Positions 56,052 through 64,000 of a stretch of 64,000 nt of DNA are shown here, one piece after another. Every line of letters begins with the position of its first letter. Position 1 is the first letter of the stretch. This DNA comes from Actinomadura graeca. GTDB lineage: Bacteria > Actinomycetota > Actinomycetes > Streptosporangiales > Streptosporangiaceae. The stretch is from positions 3,286,001 through 3,350,000 of the forward strand of contig NZ_CP059572.1 in assembly GCF_019175365.1 (NCBI RefSeq), written 5' to 3'. Made by a program: the position numbers and the translations under genes. Below the pieces are notes generated by a model that saw only the letters and a list, made by a program, of their open reading frames with translations, did not search any database and was not told where the DNA came from.

Positions 56052-57245
56052 CTAGGACGCGGCGTTCTTGAGGGCGGCGTCGACGAGGGCGCGGTCGACG
56101 CCGTCCGGCACGATCCGCTCGACACGGATGGCATCGCAGCCCACCCACGCCGCCGCGCGTTCCAGGGCCGTGCCCAACGCCGTGGCCGACGCCTCGGCCC
56201 GCGCCGCCGTCCTGACGGCCCAGGGCTCGAAGGACACCTGGCGTGCGATCAACGTCCGCCCGTCCCGCGCGGGGTCGACGCGCCCCAGCAGCCGCCCGCC
56301 GGACAGCAGCGGCATCGCGAAGTAGCCGTGCACGCGCTTGGCCTTGGGCACGTACGCCTCCAGCCGGTGGTCGAAACCGAAGACACGCGAGGCCCGCGCT
56401 CGATCCCACACCAGGGAGTCGAACGGCGACAGCAGCGTCGTGACGTGCCTGCCCCTCGCCGGGGTGGCGAGCGCGTCCGGGTCGGCCCACGCCTTCTGCG
56501 CCCAGCCCTCGACCGCGGCGGGGACGAGCCCGGTCGCCCCGATCACCCGGTCGACCTGGTCTTGCCTGACCCGGTAGTAGTCGGCCAGATCTCCCCGCGT
56601 CGCCACACCGAGGGCCTTCCCCGCGCGCGCTACGAGCGCCGTCAGGCAAGCGTCGTCGTCAGGCTCCTGCCCCAGCAGCCCGCCAGGGACGGCCCGCTCC
56701 GCCAGGTCGTAGACCCGGCGCCAGCCCACCCGCTCCACACAGACGACCTCGCCGACGTCCAGCAGCCATTCGATACCGATTTTGTGGTCGCTCCAGTCCC
56801 ACCACTCGGAACTCGCCTTGGCGCCCCCCAGTTCCTTCGTGGTGAGAGGCCCGTCGGAGCGGAGCCTCGCGCGGATCTCGTCGCAGACCCCTTCTGGCAC
56901 TCTGTGCCAACGCCACCCACGATTCCGGTACGCGCGGCGCCGGAAGGTGAACAACGGCCAGTCCGTCATCGGCAATACGGACGCGGCATGCGCCCAGTAT
57001 TCGAATGCCCCGTACGACCCGTTGCCCCAGTACGCGGCCTCGATCGCCTTCCGCCCGACCGCTCCGAGCCGTGCGTAGGGGACGAGCTCGTGCGACCGGG
57101 CCAGCACCGAGATCGTGTCCAGCTGGACGGCCCCAAGCCGCTTCAGCATGGCCGTGACCCCGCCCTTGGGACGGGCGCCAAGGAAACCCTGGGCCCGGAG
57201 TTGAAGCCGCCGTGCCTCGTCCGCGCCGAGCTCTACCTCATCCAC
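56052..57245 (-). CDS. Winged-helix DNA glycosylase, AlkX/YcaQ type
   Basis: Protein of 397 residues with three tandem winged helices of the HTH_42 family (DNA crosslink repair glycosylases). The motif VQLDTISVLARSHELVPYAR contains Gln41-Leu42-Asp43, the Q-x-D catalytic pair of the YcaQ/AlkX branch (the AlkZ branch has Q-x-Q). Later motifs are LLSPFDSLVWDRARASRVFG and YFAMPLLSGGRLLGRVDPA. Relatives excise alkylated purines and unhook interstrand crosslinks; AlkZ members protect producers of genotoxic natural products. Here no toxin cluster is in view, so a general repair role is the safer call. Confidence 0.9.
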   Translation of the reverse strand: MDEVELGADEARRLQLRAQGFLGARPKGGVTAMLKRLGAVQLDTISVLARSHELVPYARLGAVGRKAIEAAYWGNGSYGAFEYWAHAASVLPMTDWPLFTFRRRAYRNRGWRWHRVPEGVCDEIRARLRSDGPLTTKELGGAKASSEWWDWSDHKIGIEWLLDVGEVVCVERVGWRRVYDLAERAVPGGLLGQEPDDDACLTALVARAGKALGVATRGDLADYYRVRQDQVDRVIGATGLVPAAVEGWAQKAWADPDALATPARGRHVTTLLSPFDSLVWDRARASRVFGFDHRLEAYVPKAKRVHGYFAMPLLSGGRLLGRVDPARDGRTLIARQVSFEPWAVRTAARAEASATALGTALERAAAWVGCDAIRVERIVPDGVDRALVDAALKNAAS

Positions 57246-57479
57246 GCCGCGATGCTATGGCACGACACCGACAAAAAAGGAATGCCGGTCGCACCACCCT
57301 TCCCTCACAGAGAGCAGACCCCGCCCCAAGGCACTCCCACGCAGCGCAACACCTCCCATCGCGAGCAGCCCGGACGTCTCCCGGCCTCGGCGACGGTGTC
57401 CAGTGAGCCCCGTACCGGTCGTCCTCTCATGTCGGCCCGTACGCCGTCGCCTGCGCCGCAGATGTCCTTTCGATCCCTG
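57246..57479. other. Intergenic region, glycosylase/sigma factor
   Basis: No gene supported. It should contain the glycosylase promoter (leftward). No clear terminator for the sigma gene was seen. Confidence 0.4.
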
Positions 57480-58091
57480 TCACCGACATGGGATCTCGGA
57501 TCGACCGCCGACGCTCCAAGATCCAGAGGAGTCGTCCCGCCACATTTCCGCCAGTTTTTCGCGGGCATGGCGGAGATGGGACCGAACGGTGGCCTCGGAG
57601 ATATCCAATACCACGGCGATGTCGGCGGTGGTCTTACCATCGTGGGCCAGAGCGACCACGCTGGACTGCCTCGGCGGCAGCAGCTTGAGCAGGTTTCTGA
57701 GTGACTGTTGGAGCTCGACCTCGTCTATCTCGTCCATAGAGATCATGAGCCTGTCGAAATGGAGGGAGGTATCCGAGACCGGGACGTGGCGCGCGCTCTT
57801 CCTTGTGATCGAGAGGGCCTCATTGTAAGCGATCCTTCTCAGATAGGCGGACGGCTTCTTCAAATCGATGGCGTGCGGCCAAGACTTCGCGATCTTGACG
57901 AAGGCGTTCTGTGCGGCGTCCTCCGCCGTGCTCCGGTCGACCCCCACCTTGCTGGTCACATACCGGACCGCCCCTCCGAACTCGGCGCGGAAGAACTCTT
58001 CGAACTCACTCAGGCGGGGGAACGGCAGGCCCCGGTCCGCGGGGAGCGGCCCGGGACCCTCCGACCCGGCGGCCCGGCTAGGCGGGCTCAC
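57480..58091 (-). CDS. ECF-type RNA polymerase sigma factor
   Basis: Sigma factor of 203 residues. Region 2 (about 30-100) has AEDAAQNAFVKIAKSW and KKPSAYLRRIAYNEAL. Region 4 (about 130-185) has LLPPRQSSVVALAHDGKTTADI and a helix-turn-helix ending SEATVRSHLRHAREKLAEM. The N-terminal 25 residues are Pro/Gly-rich. GTG 58091 overlaps the end of the small membrane gene upstream by 14 bases, so the two are co-translated and the membrane protein may act in its control. Codon use is less GC-biased than that of the neighbours. Its target promoters are unknown. Confidence 0.87.
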   Translation of the reverse strand: MSPPSRAAGSEGPGPLPADRGLPFPRLSEFEEFFRAEFGGAVRYVTSKVGVDRSTAEDAAQNAFVKIAKSWPHAIDLKKPSAYLRRIAYNEALSITRKSARHVPVSDTSLHFDRLMISMDEIDEVELQQSLRNLLKLLPPRQSSVVALAHDGKTTADIAVVLDISEATVRSHLRHAREKLAEMWRDDSSGSWSVGGRSEIPCR

Positions 58092-58419
58092 CGGCCGGAC
58101 CGTCCTCCGGGCCGCCGGAGCCGCCCAGACGTTTCCGGCGGCGCTTGATGAACCAGCGCAGCGTCGCCATCGCCCCGCCCATGAGGATCGACACGATGGT
58201 CAGGACGGGTGCCACCTGCTTGGCGAAGGAGATGACCTGCGCCCACTTCCACAGCAGGAGAAGCCCAACGGAAGGCGCCAAAATGGACGAGAGTACCCAC
58301 ATTAGAAGGACACAGTGGTCCTGAATCCAGATGTCCATACCCTTGATCACGCCGAGGATGCGGCATACCGCGGCGCCGAGAACACGTCGCAGGCGATCTC
58401 TTAATTCGCGGAACGGCAA
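58078..58419 (-). CDS. Small membrane protein coupled to the ECF sigma factor
   Basis: Protein of 113 residues with two hydrophobic helices (about 36-56, LLMWVLSSILAPSVGLLLLW, and 64-88, VAPVLTIVSILMGGAMA), a basic loop RWFIKRRRKRLGG and an acidic end. It has no zinc-finger motif. It is unrecognised. The 14-base overlap with the sigma gene suggests a functional link, possibly sequestration of the sigma factor at the membrane, but this is inference from position only. Confidence 0.6.
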   Translation of the reverse strand: MPFRELRDRLRRVLGAAVCRILGVIKGMDIWIQDHCVLLMWVLSSILAPSVGLLLLWKWAQVISFAKQVAPVLTIVSILMGGAMATLRWFIKRRRKRLGGSGGPEDGPAGEPA

Positions 58420-58945
58420 CGTCTACCTCCATGTCGTCGTACTCGGACATGAGAGGACGCACAGAGCCATCGAGATCTCCGGTCTCCCGGGTTCTCGATG
58501 GCGCCGTGACGGTTCCTCTCGGTCGGGGGGGGCTCAGGACGGCGCGTTCTCCGCAAAAAGACTTCGCCGTTCCCGGCCCTGCTGACCGGTCGATGGTTGA
58601 GCCTCCATTACACCGCACTTCTCCTGGAGCCGCCCTCACCCCTGCTGTGAGGTGGTTCACATAGGTTCCCGGGGATCGGGTTGCACGAATACACCCGCTC
58701 GAAGGGTTGTTACTAGTGAAGGCACCGACGCAGGCCGGGGAGGTGGAGTGGATGACGTCAGCACGCCGATTCGCCGTCAAGAGCACCACTGTGCCTCTCG
58801 CCGTCAAGCGGGCGGCCTCGCATGCTTCAACCGTGGGGTGACTCTCGGTTGGGGGAGGGCCCGTAGTCCCCGTTCTCCGCAAAGATCCAGGGACTGCGGG
58901 CCCTTGCTACGCCCGTTCCGCGCCGTGCACCGATCCCCGTCGGGG
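58420..58945. other. Intergenic region with the anti-sigma terminator
   Basis: 526 bases with no convincing gene. At 58857-58903 GGGCCCGTAGTCCC pairs with GGGACTGCGGGCCC (one mismatch), about 43 bases beyond the stop of the leftward anti-sigma gene, and acts as its terminator. CAACCG/CGGTTG near 58828-58851 is a smaller stem. The promoter of the leftward sigma operon should lie at about 58420-58600. Confidence 0.65.
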
Positions 58946-60157
58946 TTATGGGCCTGCGAAGGCTGGGGCGGCTGCGAGTAGGCGTCGTCCTAGCGGGACG
59001 TCACCGCCGAGTTCGGCCCGTACGCGGCCCGGCGGGAGGCGGTCACCGGCGAGGAGGCAGAAGTCCATGGCGTCCAGCGCCAGCGTCACCGTCGGCTTGT
59101 CCGGGGCGGCGGAGCCGAGGGGCAGGTCCCACTCGCCGCCTCCGGGGCCCTGCAGGTCGATGTGGACGCTCTCACCGTCGGCCGGGCGTCCCTCGTGCAG
59201 GATCAGCGCCGCCGGGAGCCCGCGGACGCCCAGGCTCGCCATGGCGTGCAGGTGGCCGGGCAGCGGCGACGGCAGCGAGCGTCCGGTCGCCGCGGCGATG
59301 TCACGGGCGTGGATCCACGTTTCGAAAGCGCGCTGCACGAGCGCGCTGGCGAGCTTCATCGGGAATCTGATGCGGACGAGGTCGGTGGCCATGTCCTCGT
59401 CCAAGCGCGCGCACAACGCCTCCGCCTGCGCACGCCAGGCCGTTCGTGTCTCATGCGGCTCCCGCGCGCGCTCTCGCGCGACGAGGCGAGCAGTGCGGGC
59501 GAGCACGTCCTGCTCGGTGCCCATGGCCGCCGCCACATCCGGAGTCTCCGTGCCCGTTTCCTCTGGCGCGCCCTCGTCCGCGGGCACGCCGTGCCCGGAG
59601 CGTTCGTCGTCAGAGTCGGCCGGTTCGGTATCGGATGCCCCGCCCGCGTCCACGCCGTCGTTTGCGCGGTGCGCACCATCGGCACGTGCCATTCTCGCCT
59701 GAAGGAGCTCCGCCATGATCTCGGCGGCGGCGTTCTCGGCGATGCGGGCGCCGACTTCCAGCTGTTCCGCCACCAGGCCGTCGGTGGCGGACAAGTGGGC
59801 GACGACGTCCTGGACGCTCCAGTCGTCGATGACCGTGGTCGACCAATCCTGGGTCTGGAGTTCCGTCAGCAGCGCATCCAGCAGGGACACCTGGGCGGCA
59901 TAAGGCGCCGCGTAGTCCGGGACGGAGGGGGCCGCCGGGCGGCGGGCGCGCGCGCCGGCGAGAGTCCGTTCACGCAGGGACGGGCCGGGGGCTGCGCCGC
60001 CGAGCAACTCCGCGGTGCCGCCGAGGAGGAGCGATTCCTCCTCGCAGGCGGGGCAGTGCCGGACATGGTCCATGATCAGCCGGGTCTCGTCCTCCGAGCA
60101 GGCTCCCAGCGCCCATGCGCCGAGCAGCGAGGCGACGTGCTCGTGCACCGGGCTCAT
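58946..60157 (-). CDS. Zinc-finger anti-sigma factor fused to a maleylpyruvate-isomerase-like domain
   Basis: Protein of 403 residues. The N-terminus (1-50) is an anti-sigma zinc finger with HVRHCPAC (His-x3-Cys-x2-Cys). From about residue 85 follows a DinB-like, mycothiol-dependent maleylpyruvate isomerase domain (WSTTVIDDWSVQDVVAHLSA, FETWIHARDIAAATG). It is interrupted by a very acidic linker of about 55 residues (about 160-215). A C-terminal domain ends the protein. No membrane helix is present, so it acts in the cytoplasm. Its ATG overlaps the stop of the sigma gene (ATGA). Thiol or redox sensing through the zinc finger is the known mode of such proteins. Confidence 0.87.
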   Translation of the reverse strand: MSPVHEHVASLLGAWALGACSEDETRLIMDHVRHCPACEEESLLLGGTAELLGGAAPGPSLRERTLAGARARRPAAPSVPDYAAPYAAQVSLLDALLTELQTQDWSTTVIDDWSVQDVVAHLSATDGLVAEQLEVGARIAENAAAEIMAELLQARMARADGAHRANDGVDAGGASDTEPADSDDERSGHGVPADEGAPEETGTETPDVAAAMGTEQDVLARTARLVARERAREPHETRTAWRAQAEALCARLDEDMATDLVRIRFPMKLASALVQRAFETWIHARDIAAATGRSLPSPLPGHLHAMASLGVRGLPAALILHEGRPADGESVHIDLQGPGGGEWDLPLGSAAPDKPTVTLALDAMDFCLLAGDRLPPGRVRAELGGDVPLGRRLLAAAPAFAGP

Positions 60158-60879
60158 GGCGTGATCCCCTCCTCGGCGAGCGTGTCGGCGATGCGGCGCA
60201 GGGCCGTCCTGATGCGCGACTTCGCGGTCCCTTCGGCCAGCCCGAGCTCGGCCGCTACCTGACGGTACGTGCGCTCCTTGAAATAGGCCAGCACGATCAC
60301 CTCCCGCAGCACGCCGGGCAGCCCGGCGACGGCCTGCCGGACATGCCCGGAGACGTCCGCGCCCGCCACCACGTCCTCGACGAGATCGGGGACCGCCGGA
60401 TCGTGCGCCCGTGGCAGCAGCCGTTTGCGCCGCTCCTCACGACGCACCACCTCCACGGCTCTCCGGTGGGCCAGCAACCCGAGGAACGAACGCATCGTGC
60501 CCTTGGCCGGGTCGAACACCAGGGGACGCTCCCAGACGAACCCGAAGACCTCCTGTGTGACATCTTCGGCGGCCTCCCGGGAGCGTGTGACGCGGAGCGC
60601 CAATCCGTAGACGAGCGCGGAGTAAGCCTCGTACAGCTCGTCCAGGACGGTCTTGTCACCGGCGGCCAGCCGTTGTGCCCAGGCCGCCTCGACGTCCGCG
60701 GACTCCTCCGGCCGCCTGCGCCCGCGTCCGGCGCGTCCGGCAGGGCCCGATCCGGCCTCCCGGCGTTCCGCCCGCCGTAAGGCCCGCCTGAGCGTCCCGT
60801 CCGCCACGCGCTCGTCCAGTTCAGAGGCGGCCGCCCCGCATCGCGCCTCCAGGGCGTGCTGGGGTGGCTCCTCGCCCAT
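60154..60879 (-). CDS. ECF-type RNA polymerase sigma factor, partner of the zinc anti-sigma factor
   Basis: Sigma factor of about 241 residues if it starts at ATG 60879. The sigma fold itself begins near AAWAQRLAAGDKTVLDELYE. Region 2 has SREAAEDVTQEVFGFVW and KGTMRSFLGLLAHRRAVEVV; region 4 has LPGVLREVIVLAYFKERTYR and GLAEGTAKSRIRTALRRI. A GTG at 60807 is an alternative start (217 residues); neither has a good ribosome site, and the frame stays open further upstream. The stop overlaps the anti-sigma start, so the two form a classical sigma/anti-sigma pair, probably autoregulated. Confidence 0.82.
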   Translation of the reverse strand: MGEEPPQHALEARCGAAASELDERVADGTLRRALRRAERREAGSGPAGRAGRGRRRPEESADVEAAWAQRLAAGDKTVLDELYEAYSALVYGLALRVTRSREAAEDVTQEVFGFVWERPLVFDPAKGTMRSFLGLLAHRRAVEVVRREERRKRLLPRAHDPAVPDLVEDVVAGADVSGHVRQAVAGLPGVLREVIVLAYFKERTYRQVAAELGLAEGTAKSRIRTALRRIADTLAEEGITP

Positions 60880-61397
60880 CGGCGGACCGGCGGGGAATTC
60901 CTCGCCCTGGGTGAGGTCGGGTCGCTGGGACACCCCTCCGCAGTGGCCGACGGCGTGCCCGGGCTTCGACCGCGGCCCGGAGGACGGCCGTTCCGCGGCC
61001 GTTCCACCGTTCTGGGCGGCCGTGCGGCGCCCGCGCTGAGACCGGGGAGGGGTGCGGGGCGGCTGCGGCCCCGCGGGGTTCCCGGGCTGGTCCTCCGGCC
61101 ATGGCTGCGGCGTGGACGGTCCCGCCGTCGCGGGTGGACGTTCATCGGGCTCCCGCCTTTCCGGGAGACCGCCCTCGACGGCGGGGATCCACTGGTCGAA
61201 CGACTCTCGCCCGGTGCGATCGTTCCCGCACACCGGATCCTTGGCACGCGCCACCGACAAACAACCCCCGCCGTCCCGCCCCCGTTCCTGCGGTCCGCCG
61301 ATCCTCGCGGGACGAGCTCGTGGCCGGCGGGCCGGAGGCGGGCGGGGGACGGCCTCGCTGTTGATTCGCGCGACGGCCCCCGGCGGATGAAGATCTT
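60880..61397. other. Intergenic region upstream of the sigma operon
   Basis: 518 bases between the response-regulator stop and the sigma start, both leftward. Open frames exist but read as Pro/Arg/Gly-rich shadows. It probably carries the sigma promoter and the end of the regulator transcript. The palindrome GAAGATCTTC lies near 61389. Confidence 0.45.
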
Positions 61398-62165
61398 CTA
61401 AGTGATCTCCAGAAGTTTTTCCCGGACCGCGTAGACGACGGCCTCCATCCGCGAGTGGAGCTGGAGCTTCTCCAGGATGTTGCGGACGTGGTTCTTCACC
61501 GTGTTCTCGGAGATGAACAGTTCCCGGGCGATCTCCCGGTTGCCGAGGCCGCGGGCGACGAGCCGCAGGACCTCCATCTCGCGTTCGGTGAGGCGCGGCG
61601 CCGGGACCTGCTGCGTCCGCTCCTCGCTGCGCTTGGCGAGCGCGGCGAACTCGGTGATGAGCTTGGACGCCATCGACGGGCTGATCAGCGACTGGCCGCC
61701 GTGCACGGCGCGGACCGCCTGGGGGACCTCGTCGATCGAGATCTCCTTGAGCAGGTAGCCGCTGGCGCCCGCCTTGATCGCCTCGAAGAGGTCCTCCTCC
61801 TCGTCGCTGATCGTCAGCATGACGATCTTCGCGCTGGGCGCCGCCTCCTTGATCGCGGTGCATGCCTCGATGCCGCTTCGGCGGGGCATCCGGATGTCCA
61901 TCAGCACGACGTCCGGGAGGAGGTCGCCCGCCATCTCGACCGCCTCGTGGCCGTCGCCGCCCTCGCCGATGACCTCGATGTCGTCCTCGCCTTGGAGGAC
62001 CATCTCCAGTCCCCGGCGGAACAGCGCGTGGTCGTCGACGATGAGCACGCGGATGGGGTCGGCCGCGCGGGCCGGCTCCGCCGCCTCCCGGCCGGCGGGG
62101 GTCGCACCGGCGCCGGCCTGCCGGGGTACGGCCGCGGCGCCGCGAGCCTCGGGATTCTCGCTCAC
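61398..62165 (-). CDS. Response regulator, NarL/LuxR family
   Basis: Regulator of 255 residues. After a disordered Ala/Pro-rich N-terminus of 37 residues comes the receiver domain ([15 protein letters not shown], phosphoacceptor Asp90 in VLMDIRMP, switch Lys in LLKEIS). The LuxR-type helix-turn-helix follows ([20 protein letters not shown], then [16 protein letters not shown]). It is an orphan: no kinase gene is adjacent. It is widely conserved in actinobacteria in this region near secA/hpf. Its target genes are not evident from the sequence. Confidence 0.94.
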   Translation of the reverse strand: MSENPEARGAAAVPRQAGAGATPAGREAAEPARAADPIRVLIVDDHALFRRGLEMVLQGEDDIEVIGEGGDGHEAVEMAGDLLPDVVLMDIRMPRRSGIEACTAIKEAAPSAKIVMLTISDEEEDLFEAIKAGASGYLLKEISIDEVPQAVRAVHGGQSLISPSMASKLITEFAALAKRSEERTQQVPAPRLTEREMEVLRLVARGLGNREIARELFISENTVKNHVRNILEKLQLHSRMEAVVYAVREKLLEIT

Positions 62166-62818
62166 CTGAGTCGCGGCGTGGAGGAGACGCCGCTTCCCCC
62201 CTTCGCTGTCAGTGTTCTGTTCTACAGGACGTTTTCGGTCTCGGCACCTTCTGGCGCCGGCTCGTCCGCTTTCTTGTGCTTCCGGAGGTCGTGTTTCGGG
62301 GTGGTGCGGCTCGCGCGCCGCGATCGGAGCGCGGGGACCGCCCTCGTTCTCGCGGATCCGAGTCGCCTCGGTCCGCCGATGGCGTTCCCTCCGCGGGGTG
62401 CGTCCTAGGTCCGGCCGTGGGTCCGTCTCCGCCGTCGGGCGGGGTGTTCCGGTCGTCCCGGTGTCGCGGGTGCCGAAGCTGCCTCCAGAGGAGTCGCGGG
62501 GTCGCGGGTCGTCCCGGCGGGACGTGCGGTACCGGGTCGGCTCCGAGCGACTTGGGCGGAGCCTCCCACGGTGAACTGCTACCGGCCCCGGGAAGGTTCC
62601 CGGAGGCGGATCGCCCGGACCCCGGATCCTCCGGGGCGGAGCGCGTTCCGAGGCGTCTCCCGGCCGCCGCGGAAGCGAGGCGGGACGAGGGGCGGGACCG
62701 GCCGGGCGGTAGGCCCGACCCGTGCCCGATCACCCCGGACCACCCCGTCCGCGGATCGGCCGGTGACGCCGTTCAGATCATTACATGCTCAGGGCGGTGA
62801 CGTGACGCAAGTGCCGCA
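62166..62818. other. Intergenic region between hpf and the response regulator
   Basis: 653 bases without a supported gene. A short perfect hairpin CCGGGAA-GG-TTCCCGG lies at 62588-62603 and could end the hpf transcript. The response-regulator promoter should lie in the left part, near 62170-62300. Confidence 0.5.
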
Positions 62819-63469
62819 TCACTCTTCGACGAGCCGGATGACGCCGTAGTCCCAGCCTCTCCTGCGGTACACGACCGAGGGGTGGCCGGTGGCCTTGTCG
62901 CGGTAAAGGAAGAAGTCGTGGCCGACGAGCTCCATCTCGAAGAGGGCCTGCTCGATGCCCATCGGCTCGGCCTGGTGGAACTTCTCGCGGACGACGATGG
63001 GGCCGTCGCCCTCCATGGGGATCGGGACGATGCCCTCGTCGCCGGGGGCCTGGCGTCCAGGGGGCTCGTACTCGGGCGCCTGCTTGCGCGCCTTCTCGGG
63101 TGCTCGTCGGGGCGGTGTCTCGGGGACCGGTTCCACGGTGGTGACCTTGGCGCGGGCCTTCCCGCCGTGGGCCTTGCGTCGCTCGCCGTCGCGGCGGAGC
63201 CGCATTTCGAGCTTGTCCAGCGCCAGGTCGAGGGCGCCGTAGCGGTCGTCGGCCGCGGCCTCGGCCCGGATCACCGGGCCGCGGGAGCGGATCGTGAGCT
63301 CCACTCGTTCGCGCTGGTCTGCGAGCCGTGGGTTGCGTTCTTCGGACACCTCCACGTCCACGCGGATGACCTTCTGGTTCAGCCGCTCGATCTTGGCCAG
63401 TTTGGTGTCGACGTGCCGGCGGAACCTGTCGTTGATGTCGGTGTGCCGGCCCCTCACGATGATCTCCAC
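62819..63469 (-). CDS. hpf: Ribosome hibernation promoting factor, long form
   Basis: Protein of 216 residues that dimerises ribosomes into inactive 100S particles when growth stops. The N-terminal HPF/YfiA domain (1-105) starts [20 protein letters not shown] and has [21 protein letters not shown] variable basic linker leads to the C-terminal dimerisation domain (about 160-216: [49 protein letters not shown]). The GTG at 63469 follows GGGGGG. In actinobacteria hpf usually sits immediately next to secA; here about 7 kb separate them. Confidence 0.96.
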   Translation of the reverse strand: MEIIVRGRHTDINDRFRRHVDTKLAKIERLNQKVIRVDVEVSEERNPRLADQRERVELTIRSRGPVIRAEAAADDRYGALDLALDKLEMRLRRDGERRKAHGGKARAKVTTVEPVPETPPRRAPEKARKQAPEYEPPGRQAPGDEGIVPIPMEGDGPIVVREKFHQAEPMGIEQALFEMELVGHDFFLYRDKATGHPSVVYRRRGWDYGVIRLVEE

Positions 63470-64000
63470 GCTGGACCCCCCTTCTCCCGATTGCGTTTCT
63501 CACCCGATCCGGGGCGTTTGAACACCCCGCACGGGTTCCACAGGACGATGGGTCGCACCCGCCCGGCCGACCTGGTCTTCGTCCCCACATCCGCCTGCTG
63601 AGGGGCTCGCGGCGCTCTCGCCACTACTGCCCTTCTCCCGGTTCGAAGGATGTCGGATCCCTCGATGAGGCAGGACTTACCTCTAAGGCGCACCGTGATC
63701 GGTCGACGAGAAGTCGCCTTACGTGGGCCGTTTCGCCTGCGCCTGGCATCGGCTAGCCGGACCGCCTTCCATGCTCCTGACGAGCACTGCGATCCGACGC
63801 AACCACGGACCCGGGCGGGTGCCATGTCAGGAACGCTAACCCCTTACGCCACGAATGTCAGGGGGGTCGGCTGAGGAAAAACTCACTGACCGTCATCGAC
63901 GGACGCCCCGGCGACACCCCGTCCTCCTTTCTGGAGCCCGTCACATCTCGTGGATGGCCCTGTCCGCTGGGTGCACGCGCCACACTTGCCTGCAGGTCAG
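63470..64000. other. Region upstream of hpf, no gene recognised
   Basis: 531 bases up to the window end. No frame shows a recognisable protein; the usual upstream neighbour, a ComF-like phosphoribosyltransferase, is not seen here and may lie beyond the edge. The hpf promoter must be in this stretch. Confidence 0.5.

Noticed and set aside
61398..61863. Extension of the ECF sigma frame upstream over the response-regulator gene
   Set aside because: The upstream part is antisense-free but lies in another frame of the regulator gene and reads as shadow; the sigma fold starts near 60780.
62209..62733. Minus-strand open frame between hpf and the response regulator
   Set aside because: Arg/Pro/Gly/Ser-rich translation with no family pattern and no ribosome site; typical of non-coding GC-rich DNA.

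Overview
The window is a GC-rich actinobacterial chromosome segment. GTG and TTG starts, ATGA/GTGA stop-start overlaps, a mycothiol-type maleylpyruvate isomerase fold, a 180-kDa type NAD-glutamate dehydrogenase and a GntR regulator of the DasR kind all fit a filamentous actinomycete. The tmRNA tag and gene order suggest the Actinomadura/Thermomonosporaceae or a close relative; this is inference, since no 16S gene is present. No tRNA or rRNA gene and no CRISPR array was seen.

Layout. (1) 1-4329: a five-gene, vancomycin-resistance-like operon (M15 D,D-carboxypeptidase, alanine racemase, D-Ala-D-X ligase, OmpR-type response regulator, histidine kinase). (2) about 4840-11510: a scarred accessory island ending at the 3' end of the tmRNA gene. 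It holds a DUF1963-type protein, a frameshifted XRE regulator, an intact XRE regulator, a duplicated unit of about 450 bp encoding small unknown proteins, a chimeric gene made by that duplication, and a broken tyrosine integrase. (3) 11513-20586: tmRNA, a penicillin-binding-protein homologue whose three catalytic motifs are all lost, smpB, ftsX, ftsE, prfB, and two paralogous lipoproteins flanking prfB. (4) 20735-34000: an MFS-transporter relic, the giant NAD-glutamate dehydrogenase, a membrane Ser/Thr kinase, acetoacetyl-CoA synthetase, pruA and two HAD proteins. (5) 34118-51693: an amino-sugar and wall-recycling supercluster. MurQ, a MurR-like RpiR regulator, an N-acetylglucosamine-type kinase, a class A PBP and a GH3 hexosaminidase lipoprotein are followed by a whole phosphotransferase system (EI, HPr, IIA, IIB, two IIC) with nagA, a SIS deaminase/isomerase-like protein and a DasR-like regulator with matching operators. 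(6) 51933-64000: an Rv3235-like protein, secA, an HGxxPAAW-type membrane protein, an AlkX/YcaQ-type glycosylase, two ECF sigma factors (one with a coupled zinc anti-sigma factor), a NarL-type response regulator and the long-form hibernation factor hpf.

How the genes work together. Region 5 appears to recover wall sugars. GH3 hexosaminidase and PBP act outside the membrane. MurQ converts MurNAc-6-P to GlcNAc-6-P, while the PTS imports GlcNAc as GlcNAc-6-P. NagA deacetylates it, and the SIS protein probably deals with the resulting glucosamine-6-P. Two local repressors (RpiR and GntR) sit beside palindromic operators. Region 3 joins ribosome rescue (tmRNA, SmpB) to division (FtsEX), as in many actinobacteria. 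Region 1 would rebuild peptidoglycan stem termini in response to a signal read by the kinase. The least explained part is the island of region 2.
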